Of a stretch of 64,000 nt of DNA, positions 1 to 7,621 are shown piece by piece (positions within the stretch are counted from its first letter, which is position 1; each line of letters opens with the position of its first letter). The notes beneath the pieces were generated by a model that was not told where the DNA came from, ran no database searches, and saw nothing but the letters and a program-made list of their open reading frames with translations. The position numbers were made by a program, and so were the translations under genes. Source of the stretch: JAJDAT01 sp964344185 (GTDB taxonomy: Bacteria > Nitrospinota > Nitrospinia > Nitrospinales > JAJDAT01); NCBI GenBank assembly GCA_964344185.1, contig CAYFMN010000012.1:38450-102449 (forward strand), in the 5' to 3' direction.

Positions 1-921
1 GATCACACTAATAAGACCGACAGCCAAAACGCAAAGGCTGATCAGGTAAAGAATGTTTTCCACATAAGAAAGGTTTCTCCACAACTCATGCAGGGTCAGG
101 CCTGGAATAACGGCCATTAGAGGTTCTTTCGGGAATGAATCGATTTTCCTTTGTAATTTAAGCGTCTGAATACGACTTTTCGTCTTTAAAAAAAAACCGG
201 TGATTTGTCCAATGTGTATGTTTTCTTTTTTTAATTTTTCCGGAGAAATGCGGGCTCCTTTTCCCGGAACGCCTTTTTCCCAGCCAAAATGCATGGCCTC
301 CATACCTTCTAGAGTGACAAAAACACTGCGATCAATAGGAGCGCCTGTAGGTTTCAGGATACCGACTACTTTGAAAGGGGTGTCCGAATGTTCCATGAGA
401 GATTTTTCTGAAATGCCATGGGATAAAATAATCGAATCGGATATTTTGTGCTGAAGTTTTTGCGCCACTTCATAACCCAGCGCCACGCCAAAAATCTCGA
501 AGGGAACTTGCCCTTCTAAAATTTCAATTCTTTTATCGCCGCGATATCGGTAGTGTTTGAATAAATTCTCATCGGTTCCTACAACTCGGTAGCCCCGGTA
601 CGCGTCGCCCAGGGAGATTGGAATCGTCCAATCCACCTCGGGATAACTCTTGATATCGGCATAGGAAGAATAGCGAATGTTGTTAGTGGGCGCTCCAATA
701 CGAAACACCGTATAAAGTACCAACTGCAGCGGTCCGCCTTTTGCTCCCACAATCAGATCAGTTTTGCTGATGGTATTGGTAAACCCATCGCGGGCTCCGT
801 TTTTCATCCGCTCGACTCCCAATAGAAGGGCAACGCTTAAAGCGATTGAAACCACGCAAAGCAAGGAAGTCAATTTTCTGTTTTGAATGGATTTCCAGGT
901 TAGATAGGCGACCATTTCCAT
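1..921 (-). CDS. ABC transporter permease, MacB/FtsX type (3' end beyond window)
   Basis: The minus-strand frame is open from an ATG at 921 to the window edge (307 codons), so the C-terminus is missing. The protein starts MEMVAYLTW and has a membrane helix at about residues 20-36 (LCVVSIALSVALLLGV). A periplasmic MacB-like core follows with the family stretch GAKGGPLQLVLYTVF, and a second helix (YLISLCVLAVGLISVI) begins at the edge. The start codon shares one base with the stop of the ATPase gene (TAATG), so the two are translationally coupled. In Zur-regulated zrg-type loci of Vibrio and Pseudomonas such a permease is the membrane partner of the ATPase, DUF2796 and DUF3299 proteins. Zinc as the substrate is inferred from this neighbourhood. 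Confidence 0.85.
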   Translation of the reverse strand, partial: MEMVAYLTWKSIQNRKLTSLLCVVSIALSVALLLGVERMKNGARDGFTNTISKTDLIVGAKGGPLQLVLYTVFRIGAPTNNIRYSSYADIKSYPEVDWTIPISLGDAYRGYRVVGTDENLFKHYRYRGDKRIEILEGQVPFEIFGVALGYEVAQKLQHKISDSIILSHGISEKSLMEHSDTPFKVVGILKPTGAPIDRSVFVTLEGMEAMHFGWEKGVPGKGARISPEKLKKENIHIGQITGFFLKTKSRIQTLKLQRKIDSFPKEPLMAVIPGLTLHELWRNLSYVENILYLISLCVLAVGLISVI

Positions 922-1601
922 TATTGTCCGATCCGGTTTATTTCCGGAAGTGAAACACTGCGATTGAATTCGTCTGCCAGCCGTTCATCATGGCTGACAA
1001 ACACCAGTGTAAATTTTTTTTCTTCCCATTCCTGGAGCAGCAACTTTATAAATTCATTGGTATTTTTTCCGTCTAAGGATGATGTGGGTTCGTCAGCAAT
1101 CACTAGCTGGGGGCTGCCAATCAACGCGCGAGCCGCAGCGACCCTTTGTTGTTGTCCCACGCTGAGTTGGTAGGCTTTTTTTTGCAAGACATTGGTCAGA
1201 TTCAGATGTTCGGCCAGCAAAGCGGCCTCTTGCTCCAGGGATTTTGTGATTTTTGCTTTTCTCTGCCGGGTGATTATGCATGGAAGCAAAATGTTCTCCA
1301 GACAACTGAGGTAGGGGATTAAATTGAAGGTTTGAAATATATACCCGATTTCCTTTCCTCTAATCTCATCCCTTTTTCCTCTGGAAGAGGCGCAAAAATC
1401 AAAGCCCAAAACCTTAAGCGTTCCTTTTTGAGGAAAAAAAACTCCCGCGATCAAACCCAGCAGGGTGCTCTTTCCGCAACCGCTGGGACCATAAACAAAA
1501 ACCTTTTCCTGCATCTTTATTTCGAAGTCGTTCAGCTCCAGTATGGGATGCCCATCCCCATAGTGGAAACTCAGGTTTTTCATTTTGACCGCCGGTTTCA
1601 T
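921..1601 (-). CDS. ABC transporter ATP-binding protein of a Zrg-like zinc system
   Basis: This is a 226-aa nucleotide-binding subunit of the LolD/MacB type. It has a Walker A motif (GPSGCGKST, about residues 38-46), a Q-loop (GYIFQTFNLIPYLS), the ABC signature LSVGQQQR, a Walker B segment (LVIADEPTSSLDG) and the switch histidine (FVSHD). Length is normal for the family. It lies 28 bp after the DUF2796 gene and overlaps the permease by one base, so the group reads as one operon. It should energise the adjoining permease at the inner membrane. The ATG at 1601 is preceded at a long spacing by AAGGA, and an internal Met at residue 7 is a possible alternative start. Confidence 0.92.
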   Translation of the reverse strand: MKPAVKMKNLSFHYGDGHPILELNDFEIKMQEKVFVYGPSGCGKSTLLGLIAGVFFPQKGTLKVLGFDFCASSRGKRDEIRGKEIGYIFQTFNLIPYLSCLENILLPCIITRQRKAKITKSLEQEAALLAEHLNLTNVLQKKAYQLSVGQQQRVAAARALIGSPQLVIADEPTSSLDGKNTNEFIKLLLQEWEEKKFTLVFVSHDERLADEFNRSVSLPEINRIGQ

Positions 1602-1629
1602 AAAACAGGAGTCCTTGCAAGGAGCGTAA

Positions 1630-2196
1630 TCATAAATCCAGGATTGCCTTTTTTTCTGTCAGTGTTTTCGAATAAGGAACGCCTGAGTTAGGAAGTATTT
1701 GGGCTTCAATCTCCTCGATTTTTTGGAAGTATTTTTTAAGCAACACGACCAATTGCGAATCTTTTATTTCTTCACGACACGAAAAAGTCGCTTCTGCTTT
1801 GATCTCACTGTGCGTTCCCATTAAAGGTTTATGTTCGCCGTGGTCGTGACGCTCACTTTCGTGATGATGCTTCGCCCCTTTTTCAAAATGCATATCCATA
1901 TGAGCTTGGCTGATTTTGCATTTTAGGGATGGGTCGAATTGAATCAATTCCGACGTTTTGTTTTCCCACTGGTTTTTGACCGAAGCCCAGAGGCTTTTTT
2001 GTCGATCAGTTTTCGGTTGGTGCTCAAATCCCAGGAAACTTTCCGAGGGGGAATGAACTTCAACAAAGAGGGTTTTTCCATCTGCGGCCACGTTGAGTTC
2101 GACATGTCCATGCAGGTGAGAGCTTAAAGAATTCTCAGCAAAAGCAGGCGAGGAAAAAAGTAAAACCCCTGTTAAAAGATAAAATTGTAACTTCAT
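1630..2196 (-). CDS. zrgA: ZrgA-family periplasmic zinc-binding protein (DUF2796)
   Basis: The 188-aa protein begins with a clear signal peptide (MKLQFYLLTGVLLFSSPAFA, cleavage likely after AFA). The mature part opens with HLHGHVELNV, typical of DUF2796. A His-rich stretch (HHHESERHDHGEHK) lies near residues 111-124 and is the likely metal-binding loop. The family is known from Zur-repressed zrg-type operons, where it acts with an ABC permease/ATPase pair in zinc uptake. The same gene order is seen here: DUF3299, DUF2796, ATPase, permease. Only 9 bp separate it from the DUF3299 gene upstream. Family assignment is firm. Zinc transport by this copy is inferred. Confidence 0.85.
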   Translation of the reverse strand: MKLQFYLLTGVLLFSSPAFAENSLSSHLHGHVELNVAADGKTLFVEVHSPSESFLGFEHQPKTDRQKSLWASVKNQWENKTSELIQFDPSLKCKISQAHMDMHFEKGAKHHHESERHDHGEHKPLMGTHSEIKAEATFSCREEIKDSQLVVLLKKYFQKIEEIEAQILPNSGVPYSKTLTEKKAILDL

Positions 2197-2205
2197 GATG
2201 GTTTC

Positions 2206-2880
2206 CTAGTTTATATTTTCGTGAAATATGTTTCCAAAAAAGTCTTTTGTGGGGTCCATATCCGAATCGGTCAAAATTTCCAGCGATCGCACGTCCATTG
2301 CATATGAAGTCGTCAATTGGTCTTCCGCAAAATCGGTTTTAGCGATTTTCAAATGGCCCACGGCTTCTATGGGGATATAGGGATCGTCTATTTTCTTTGC
2401 TTCATGGAGTTTGACATGAATCATTTGATTGGAAGGAGGTGGAGGAATATGCATACACGAAGGAATATAAGGGACCAGTAAAAGCTCCGTTATTCTCCAT
2501 TGCCCATCGAAATCCATTGGAATGATGAATCCCTTGATCGATACTTCCGAGTTAAGCTGCTTCATCAACTGTCTGCTGGGCCGGTTGGTATTTAGGTCCA
2601 ACTCGTTCAGATCATTCCAGGTCACCTCCCTGGCTGGTGGAATTTTCATGTCTTCGCCTGAACCAAATATTTTTGACAAAGCGTTTTTAAATTTTTCTAG
2701 AGAACTTGTTTCAACCTTTCGTACCTGGAAACTTTCCAGATCTGCGGAAAATAGCCGGTGGGGGAGAGCGCTAGCGATTACCATAATAAAGCAGAGGCAA
2801 AACAAAAAAATTCTTTTATAAAAGATTCGAGGAGACTTGATCCTTGGTCTTGATTGGCGGAATAAGTCGCTTTTTGACAT
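2206..2880 (-). CDS. DUF3299 protein of the Zrg-like zinc operon
   Basis: I start the gene at the ATG at 2880 (MSKSDLF), which has GGAG about 8 bases upstream; an in-frame ATG 17 codons earlier has no such site. A hydrophobic signal/anchor (IFLFCLCFIMVIASAL) precedes an exported domain. That domain carries the DUF3299 hallmarks VSIKGFIIPMDF and LLLVPYIPSCMHIPPPPSNQ. The Cys-Met-His-Ile-Pro-Pro segment is a plausible metal or partner site. DUF3299 proteins accompany ZrgA-like proteins and an ABC transporter in Zur regulons of Pseudomonas and Vibrio; their biochemical role is not settled. It is second in the operon, after a small exported protein gene. Confidence 0.82.
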   Translation of the reverse strand: MSKSDLFRQSRPRIKSPRIFYKRIFLFCLCFIMVIASALPHRLFSADLESFQVRKVETSSLEKFKNALSKIFGSGEDMKIPPAREVTWNDLNELDLNTNRPSRQLMKQLNSEVSIKGFIIPMDFDGQWRITELLLVPYIPSCMHIPPPPSNQMIHVKLHEAKKIDDPYIPIEAVGHLKIAKTDFAEDQLTTSYAMDVRSLEILTDSDMDPTKDFFGNIFHENIN

Positions 2881-3017
2881 AACGATACTCCAGAAAACTT
2901 TTCTTATTCGTATGAGGAACAACAAACGCAACGCCGTCCATTGATTGAATAAAAAACGAACATACGGGTAGCGGTTTGCTTCCTAAAGTGGATAAAAAAA
3001 TTGAATGAAACAGAAAA

Positions 3018-3308
3018 TTAGGAAAACAGGGGAGGACTGCGGCTGGTAAAGATGAAAGGAACCCCAAATAAGAGGAGAGGGGTATATATAAGATAGAACG
3101 ATTCAATAAAAGAGGAAAAGGAAAAATCCAAGTTTCCGGTATCAATTTGGGAATTACTTTGCTTCCAAATGCAGGGCGCACAATCATTATGAACTTCTTC
3201 AAAGTCAAAGTCGTGGTTATGGAGTAAGGACTCCAATCCTGCCAATGCGGTGAAACTGAAAATCAGCAGCAGCAGAAAAATTTTGTATTTGATGGTTTTG
3301 ATTTTCAA
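3018..3308 (-). CDS. Small exported HxHD/CxxC/SPP protein, copy 1
   Basis: This 96-aa protein has an N-terminal membrane segment or signal (IFLLLLIFSFTALAGLES), then LHNHDFDFEEVHNDCAPC, a second hydrophobic stretch and the C-terminal tail SRSPPLFS. Three other genes in this window (14299, 15044, 18260) share this plan: LHxHDxD, then about seven residues, CxxC, and a final (A/S)PP-x-F tail. The plan resembles DUF2946-type proteins that sit beside TonB receptors. The apparent start is TTG at 3308; I see no in-frame ATG upstream. It is first in the Zrg-like operon, about 300 bp from the TTGCAA operator cluster. A role as a periplasmic zinc-handling helper is inference. Confidence 0.7.
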   Translation of the reverse strand: MKIKTIKYKIFLLLLIFSFTALAGLESLLHNHDFDFEEVHNDCAPCIWKQSNSQIDTGNLDFSFSSFIESFYLIYTPLLLFGVPFIFTSRSPPLFS

Positions 3309-3604
3309 AATGCTATTAGTCGGCTTCGAGAAGCTGCCAGGCTAAGAAGTTAAAAATGCGCTATTACTAAGCTATTTCAAAATATATTTTAAATCAATAT
3401 AAAAAACCATCTTTTCAGAATATGAGTGCGTTCGCATGCGATGGAAGAAGGAATTCCTTTAAGAATTTCACAATAAGTAGGGTTGCTGATAGGGTAATTC
3501 TCAAGAAGTTTAGCGTGCTTTACCCTTTAAATTTGAAATAAACCCAGGCTTTTGGGCGATATAAAACACCTCAAAAAATAATTAAGACTATTTCAAAAAA
3601 TTTT

Positions 3605-3687
3605 TTGCAAATTATTTGTATAATTATAAAAATAATATTATCTTAAGGTGTTTAAAAATTTGCAAAAATATTGCAAAAATATTGCAA
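3605..3687. promoter_or_regulatory. Candidate Zur operator cluster, 11-bp-phased TTGCAA
   Basis: The divergent control region between the zinc-uptake operon (minus) and MerC-HisI-PyrC (plus) holds TTGCAA at 3605 followed 11 bp later by TTGTAT, then TTGCAA at 3660, 3671 and 3682, each start exactly 11 bp apart. The same 11-bp phasing recurs at 13470-13553 and 14224-14240 beside zinc genes. TTGCAA-N5-TTGCAA is a near-palindrome suited to a dimeric Fur-family repressor. Binding by the repressor encoded at 13744 is inferred. Confidence 0.6.
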
Positions 3688-3901
3688 AAAAATTTATTAT
3701 TAAAAGTCCCTTGTTTTATGGGTGTTGAACAAACAATCTGACTGGTATTCGTACTCATGTTGACGAGATTCCTGATGGTATCCCAAGGTCTTAAGCCTGA
3801 ATCCTAATACAATACCCGGATCAGGTTTTGAGAGACAAGTAACATTGCCTGAGCGATGATTGCCCCGTATAAGTAGTTTAATAAAACATGAAAAGTATTT
3901 A

Positions 3902-4312
3902 ATGAAGAAAGCGCAAGCGATAACAGACAAATTGGCCATAGGATTATCGCTGATGTGTGTCATCCATTGTCTGGGAATAACAATACTATTGGCTTTGCTT
4001 CCCAGTATGGTCGCATTGCAACTGGATGACGAAGCCTTTCATCTCTGGATGATTGTCGCCGTACTTCCCGCCAGCGCTTATTCCTTAACCCTGGGATGCA
4101 AACGGCACAAGCGTTATCGATTGCTTATTTTGGGTTCCATCGGATTAACCTTGCTTGTTATGGCATTAGTTTTGGGAGAGGAACGTATCGGCGATGTTGG
4201 CGAAAAAATACTTACGGTTATAGGGGCCGGTTTTGTTGCGGTTGGGCACTGGTTTAATTATCGCCTTTGTCGGGTACAAAAATATATAGACTGTGCCTGC
4301 CCGGACGATTAG
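3902..4312 (+). CDS. MerC-domain inner-membrane protein
   Basis: This is a 136-aa integral membrane protein of the MerC family. Its first helix carries the signature Cys-Val-Ile-His-Cys (about residues 18-22, LMCVIHCLGITILLALLP). Further helices follow (MIVAVLPASAYSLTLG, LLILGSIGLTLLVMALVLG, VIGAGFVAVGHWFNY) and the tail ends CACPDD. MerC proteins of mercury operons carry thiophilic metal across the inner membrane, and chromosomal MerC-like proteins occur in Zur regulons. I start at the ATG at 3902; the frame also opens at a TTG 42 bases upstream, without homology support. It lies 14 bp before hisI and looks co-transcribed with hisI and pyrC. Confidence 0.85.
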   Translation: MKKAQAITDKLAIGLSLMCVIHCLGITILLALLPSMVALQLDDEAFHLWMIVAVLPASAYSLTLGCKRHKRYRLLILGSIGLTLLVMALVLGEERIGDVGEKILTVIGAGFVAVGHWFNYRLCRVQKYIDCACPDD

Positions 4313-4326
4313 CGCAGGAGTTTAAA

Positions 4327-4746
4327 ATGAAACGAGACTATTTTATTGCCTTGGAGCAACTTGGACATAACAGCTCACTGGCGTTACCGCAAGTCATTGA
4401 GCAGCTTGCCTTTAATGAGCAAGGCTTAATCCCGGTAATTACTCAAGATGCAAAAACCAAAACCATGTTGATGTTCGCCTGGATGAATAAAGAAGCGCTC
4501 CAGAAAACGCTTGCGACCGGACGGATGACTTACTGGTCGAGAAGCCGTCAGCAACTGTGGGTAAAAGGCGAAACCAGCGGTCATGTGCAAAGGGTGGTCG
4601 CCATGTCATTCGATTGCGATGGCGACGCCATTCTTTGTCTGGTGGAGCAGCAAGGCGCGCCCTGTCATACAGGTAGGCAAACCTGTTTTTACTTAAACGT
4701 CGAGGTCGATAATCAACGGGTTATCGTAAATGAAGATCACGCCTAA
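4327..4746 (+). CDS. hisI: Phosphoribosyl-AMP cyclohydrolase paralogue
   Basis: This 139-aa enzyme would open the purine ring of phosphoribosyl-AMP in histidine synthesis, in the cytoplasm. The family core is intact: WSRSRQQLWVKGETSGHVQ, the magnesium motif DCDGD and the cysteine sites PCHTG and TCFY. The known zinc ligands of HisI (one Cys in DCDGD, one in CHTG, one in the SCF-like motif) are therefore all present. The ATG at 4327 has a good ribosome site (CAGGAG), which favours it over an upstream frame extension. No other his genes are nearby. HisI copies beside pyrC and COG0523 genes are known members of Zur regulons, thought to sustain the pathway when zinc is scarce. Confidence 0.9.
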   Translation: MKRDYFIALEQLGHNSSLALPQVIEQLAFNEQGLIPVITQDAKTKTMLMFAWMNKEALQKTLATGRMTYWSRSRQQLWVKGETSGHVQRVVAMSFDCDGDAILCLVEQQGAPCHTGRQTCFYLNVEVDNQRVIVNEDHA

Positions 4747-4748
4747 TC

Positions 4749-6083
4749 ATGGCGGCAACACTCATTAAAAACGCCCATTTGGTGAACGAAGGCCAAATCA
4801 AAGAAACCGATTTACGGATTCTCGGCCATAAAATTGAAAAGATAGAAACTGAAATTAAGGCGCATCAATCAGACCTTATCATTGAAGCGAACGGATGCTT
4901 TTTGCTGCCGGGTATGATTGACGATCAAGTGCATTTTCGCGAACCGGGTTTAACCCATAAAGGCTCCATCGCCAGTGAATCTCGCGCAGCGGTGGCTGGT
5001 GGAATTACCAGTTACATGGAAATGCCTAACGTCAATCCATCGACGACAACGATTGAAGCCCTCGAACAAAAATTTGCCATTGCCGCCGAGCGATCCCATG
5101 CCAACTATTCATTCTATTTAGGAGCAACCGAAGATAATCTTGAGCAAGTAAAGAGAATCGATCCAAAAAAACACTGCGGCGTAAAAGTGTTTATGGGGGC
5201 GTCGACAGGCGATTTATTGGTCGAGGCTCCTCACGTGCTAGAGGCCATTTTTCGCGAATCGCCCGCGCTCATCGTTACTCATTGCGAGAGCGGCTCAGTC
5301 ATTCGCAAAAACCGAGAAAAGCTTCTTCAATCGAAATCGGCTTTAACCATTGAAGATCATCCAGTACTTCGCGATACCGAGGCTTGCTATGAGTCTTCTT
5401 CCTACGTGATCGGATTGGCCAAAAAATATCAAAGCCAATTGCACGTGTTGCATATCACAACCGAAAAAGAACTTAGTTTATTCGAGCCTGGGCCTATTGA
5501 AAAAAAGCGCATCACTGCAGAAGCCTGCGTTCACCATTTATGGTTTAGCGACCAGGACTACGCGCGTTTAGGCAATTTGATCAAGTGTAATCCTTCGATA
5601 AAAAAGCGGAGTGATCGCGATGCATTAATTCAAGCATTGCACACTAACCAAATCGATATTATTGCCACCGACCATGCACCCCATACCTTGGAAGAAAAGC
5701 AGGCCGACTTCGAGCGGGCTCCTGCCGGGCTTCCGCTGGTACAGCATGCGCTATTAAGTTTGCTAGAGCATGTGAAGCATGGGCGTCTAAGCTTGACACA
5801 GGTGGTTGAAAAAACCGCGCACAACCCAGCGCTTCGATACGCCATCGCTGAACGAGGGTTTGTTCGCGAAGGCTATTACGCCGATTTAGTCCTCATAGAC
5901 AGCCAATCATCAACCACAGTCGATCATGAAAACAGTTTATATCACTGCGGTTGGACTCCCTTTGCGGGGGAAGTGTTTTCTTCGCGCATTCATAACGTTT
6001 GGGTCAATGGCCAGCAGGCGTTTAACGGCGACGGCGTCGTCTCTGACAAGTTGTTAACCATGCCGCTTGCCTTTAATCGATGA
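4749..6083 (+). CDS. pyrC: Dihydroorotase (type I) with altered first metal ligand
   Basis: This 444-aa amidohydrolase interconverts carbamoyl aspartate and dihydroorotate in pyrimidine synthesis. It is full length: the beta-strand metal motif is at residues 58-67 (DDQVHFREPG), with further ligand candidates D155 (STGD), H178 (VTHCES), H232/H235 (LHVLH) and D308 (ATDHAPHT). The usual HxH of the first strand is QxH here (Gln60, His62), as I recall for Bacteroidetes-type dihydroorotases. It begins 2 bp after hisI and surely shares its transcript. Its place in a zinc-limitation cluster suggests a backup enzyme with a different metal demand. That is inference; substrate family assignment is firm. 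Confidence 0.9.
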   Translation: MAATLIKNAHLVNEGQIKETDLRILGHKIEKIETEIKAHQSDLIIEANGCFLLPGMIDDQVHFREPGLTHKGSIASESRAAVAGGITSYMEMPNVNPSTTTIEALEQKFAIAAERSHANYSFYLGATEDNLEQVKRIDPKKHCGVKVFMGASTGDLLVEAPHVLEAIFRESPALIVTHCESGSVIRKNREKLLQSKSALTIEDHPVLRDTEACYESSSYVIGLAKKYQSQLHVLHITTEKELSLFEPGPIEKKRITAEACVHHLWFSDQDYARLGNLIKCNPSIKKRSDRDALIQALHTNQIDIIATDHAPHTLEEKQADFERAPAGLPLVQHALLSLLEHVKHGRLSLTQVVEKTAHNPALRYAIAERGFVREGYYADLVLIDSQSSTTVDHENSLYHCGWTPFAGEVFSSRIHNVWVNGQQAFNGDGVVSDKLLTMPLAFNR

Positions 6084-6209
6084 CAGTCGAGGGATTAATT
6101 CTTTCTCTTTTTGTCACATTGAAGTTCTCGAAATATGAACTCTATTCTTACTTTGGCTTTGAAAAGAATTAATAATAAAATCCGGCATTAAAATAAGTTG
6201 TTTACATTC

Positions 6210-6225
6210 TTGCGCAAATATGCAA
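6210..6225. promoter_or_regulatory. Candidate ArsR/SmtB operator
   Basis: The short inverted repeat TTGC-N8-GCAA ends 11 bp before the arsR start codon. It lies between a possible -35 (TTTACA at 6201) and the start, where an autorepressing SmtB/ArsR protein would bind. The match is short. Confidence 0.4.
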
Positions 6226-6235
6226 CTATCGAGAA

Positions 6236-6529
6236 ATGGATGCTACTGAAACACAAGAACTGGCAAATTTGTTGAAAACGCTGGGAGAATTCAATCGACT
6301 CTCTCTGGTGTACGAATTGTGCCAATGCGATACTCCACAAAACACTATGTGCTTATGCGAGTGTTGTAGTGTTGACGCCTCAGTAGTTTCCCGCCATCTA
6401 AAGGTTTTAGCGGAAGAGGGGATTGTCCGATTTGAAAAAAAAGGTCGGGAAAAAACCTATTCTTTAAACAAAAAGGAACTGGCTGAAACCCTTAGAAGGC
6501 TTGCAGATAAGATCGAAGGCAAGATATAA
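6236..6529 (+). CDS. ArsR/SmtB-family metal-sensing repressor
   Basis: This 97-aa winged-helix repressor has the family recognition region SVDASVVSRHLKVLAEEGIV (about residues 45-64) and the wing segment RFEKKGREKTYSL. Just before the recognition helix sits Cys-Leu-Cys-Glu-Cys-Cys (about residues 39-44), like the thiol alpha-3 metal site of ArsR/CadC-type sensors, with further cysteines at CQC near residues 29-31. Binding of a thiophilic ion or zinc should release it from DNA. It is followed after 23 bp by a metallothionein gene, so it most simply represses that gene and itself. Which metal it senses cannot be read from the sequence. Confidence 0.88.
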   Translation: MDATETQELANLLKTLGEFNRLSLVYELCQCDTPQNTMCLCECCSVDASVVSRHLKVLAEEGIVRFEKKGREKTYSLNKKELAETLRRLADKIEGKI

Positions 6530-6552
6530 ACATTTAAATTGGGAGTCTAGTT

Positions 6553-6651
6553 ATGAGTGAAAATAAATGCGAGTGCGATTGCAAGGTAGCGCAATGCTGT
6601 AAAGAAAGAACATGTAAATGCTGTAAAGACGGTTGCTGTTGTGCAGGGTGA
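6553..6651 (+). CDS. Metallothionein-like 32-aa cysteine-rich protein
   Basis: The short frame starts at ATG 6553 and stops at TGA 6649-6651. The product has 11 cysteines in 32 residues, arranged as CxCxC (C6, C8, C10), CC (C15-16), CxCC (C21, C23-24) and CCC (C28-30), with lysines between. This composition is that of a metallothionein binding a small Zn, Cu or Cd cluster. It lies 23 bp after the ArsR gene and directly before a hairpin terminator, so the two form a compact sensor-buffer operon. GGGAG at 6541-6545 is a usable ribosome site. It is too short for standard gene finders and does not clearly match a named bacterial class such as SmtA. Confidence 0.75.
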   Translation: MSENKCECDCKVAQCCKERTCKCCKDGCCCAG

Positions 6652-6682
6652 CTGGTTTTAAAGCTATTCACTATCCAAAAAA

Positions 6683-6708
6683 AAGACCGGCCCAAAAGGG
6701 TCGGTCTT
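6683..6708 (+). terminator. Rho-independent terminator after arsR-metallothionein
   Basis: An 11-bp stem AAGACCGGCCC / GGGTCGGTCTT (one G-T pair) with an AAAA loop is followed by TTATATTTT. The mirror strand has a run of A/T, so it may also stop the convergent His-rich gene. Confidence 0.8.
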
Positions 6709-6757
6709 TATATTTTGTGCCGGTTCTTTGCCAAAACCTGGCGATAATTTATATTTA

Positions 6758-7096
6758 TTAATTCGTAAGAACCTCTACTGGTCCATGGTCGTCGCAGTGG
6801 TCTTCATGTTGCCGATGAAGACGGCCGTCAACAATATAGTCTATGTGATCCCCGTGTGCGACAGCCTCATGTTCACAATCAGGACTATGGGTATGTTCAT
6901 GACGATGCGTTTCATTACACTCGTCGGGATGCTGATCAGTCACTTCTAACACATGCTCGTCCACATGGTCTTCATGGGGATGATGCAAATGTGAATCATG
7001 GAGATAATCATAATGATCGCCGTGCTTAAGTTTTGAATGGCCGCAATTTTCTCCATGTGTATGGTCATGGTTTGGATGCGTATTACAATCTGCCAT
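6758..7096 (-). CDS. His-rich metal-binding protein with two tandem repeats
   Basis: This 112-aa acidic protein has about 28 histidines and no signal peptide. It is an internal duplication: the N-terminal half carries HTHGENCGH and HGDHYDYLHDSHLHHPHEDH. The C-terminal half carries HTHSPDCEH, HGDHIDYIVDG and LHRQHEDHCDDH. Each repeat pairs one Cys with a dense His/Asp array, which would make a high-capacity zinc or nickel site. Proteins with this HGDHxDY...LHxxHxxHxD signature occur near ArsR and zinc-regulated genes in other bacteria; I know no established name. It converges on the arsR-metallothionein operon. A cytoplasmic zinc store or chaperone is the likely role, by inference. Confidence 0.8.
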   Translation of the reverse strand: MADCNTHPNHDHTHGENCGHSKLKHGDHYDYLHDSHLHHPHEDHVDEHVLEVTDQHPDECNETHRHEHTHSPDCEHEAVAHGDHIDYIVDGRLHRQHEDHCDDHGPVEVLTN

Positions 7097-7230
7097 AGCT
7101 CCCTCCCTAGCTAAATTTATGACTAAACATGATAAAAATCTTCTATTAGCATATCTGATTTGGACCCTAAAAATCTATAAAATAAACCGTTCGAAAAACT
7201 CCAAGGAAAACAGAATGATAACCCATTACT

Positions 7231-7398
7231 TTAGCTTAATGGGCCTTTCAATTCCTTAAGTCCTATAAATGCTCCAGTCAGGCTGAAGGAAAATCCAATA
7301 CCTAACAAAAATAAAATCACAGCCTCACAGAGTGGGCGATGTTTAGCAAGGCCAGGGGAATCTAAACTATGCAGTAAAGTTACTTTTATTCGATCTGC
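7231..7398 (-). other. Possible remnant or non-ATG small membrane reading frame
   Basis: The minus strand is open for about 55 codons. It encodes a hydrophilic start (LLHSLDSPGLAKHRPLCEA), a helix-like run (VILFLLGIGFSFSLTGAFIG) and a charged end (LKELKGPLS). No ATG, GTG or TTG precedes the helix in frame. The frame overlaps the 3' end of the DUF1289 gene. It may be a decayed small membrane-protein gene or may not be coding. Confidence 0.25.
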
Positions 7399-7589
7399 TT
7401 AGGCACGATCTGAAACATTCTCTTTTTAAGCTCTTTTTGAAGAATGTTTCTGTCATAGGGTTTCATTGCCTTCCACTTTTGACATTCCTGTTTAGTGCGA
7501 CCGCAACCCAAACACCATCCTTTAGGCCCAGAGAATTCACAGACCTCAATGCAAGGACTTTTATCTCGCTTTGCTTTTTTTGCCCTCAC
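7386..7589 (-). CDS. DUF1289 small cysteine-rich protein
   Basis: This 67-aa protein matches DUF1289: SPCIEVCEF, then GWCLGCGRTKQEC and WKAM. Two paired-cysteine clusters (CxxxC and CxxC) suggest a zinc- or Fe-S-binding knuckle. Family members occur throughout Proteobacteria without a proven function. It lies 32 bp downstream of the unknown 145-aa gene on the same strand and is probably co-transcribed with it. Being in the zinc island may reflect metal binding, but the sequence does not show regulation. Confidence 0.8.
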   Translation of the reverse strand: MRAKKAKRDKSPCIEVCEFSGPKGWCLGCGRTKQECQKWKAMKPYDRNILQKELKKRMFQIVPKQIE

Positions 7590-7621
7590 ATTAACTCGTT
7601 CTTAATTTAATAAGTCTGCAA

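Noticed and set aside
200..454. An 84-codon plus-strand frame
   Set aside because: It is antisense to the ABC permease frame, which has clear family features.
2816..3208. A 130-codon minus-strand frame
   Set aside because: It overlaps copy 1 of the small exported protein in another frame and has no recognisable domain.
3700..3963. An 87-codon minus-strand frame upstream of the MerC gene
   Set aside because: It overlaps the MerC start in antisense, has no domain and runs into the operator region.
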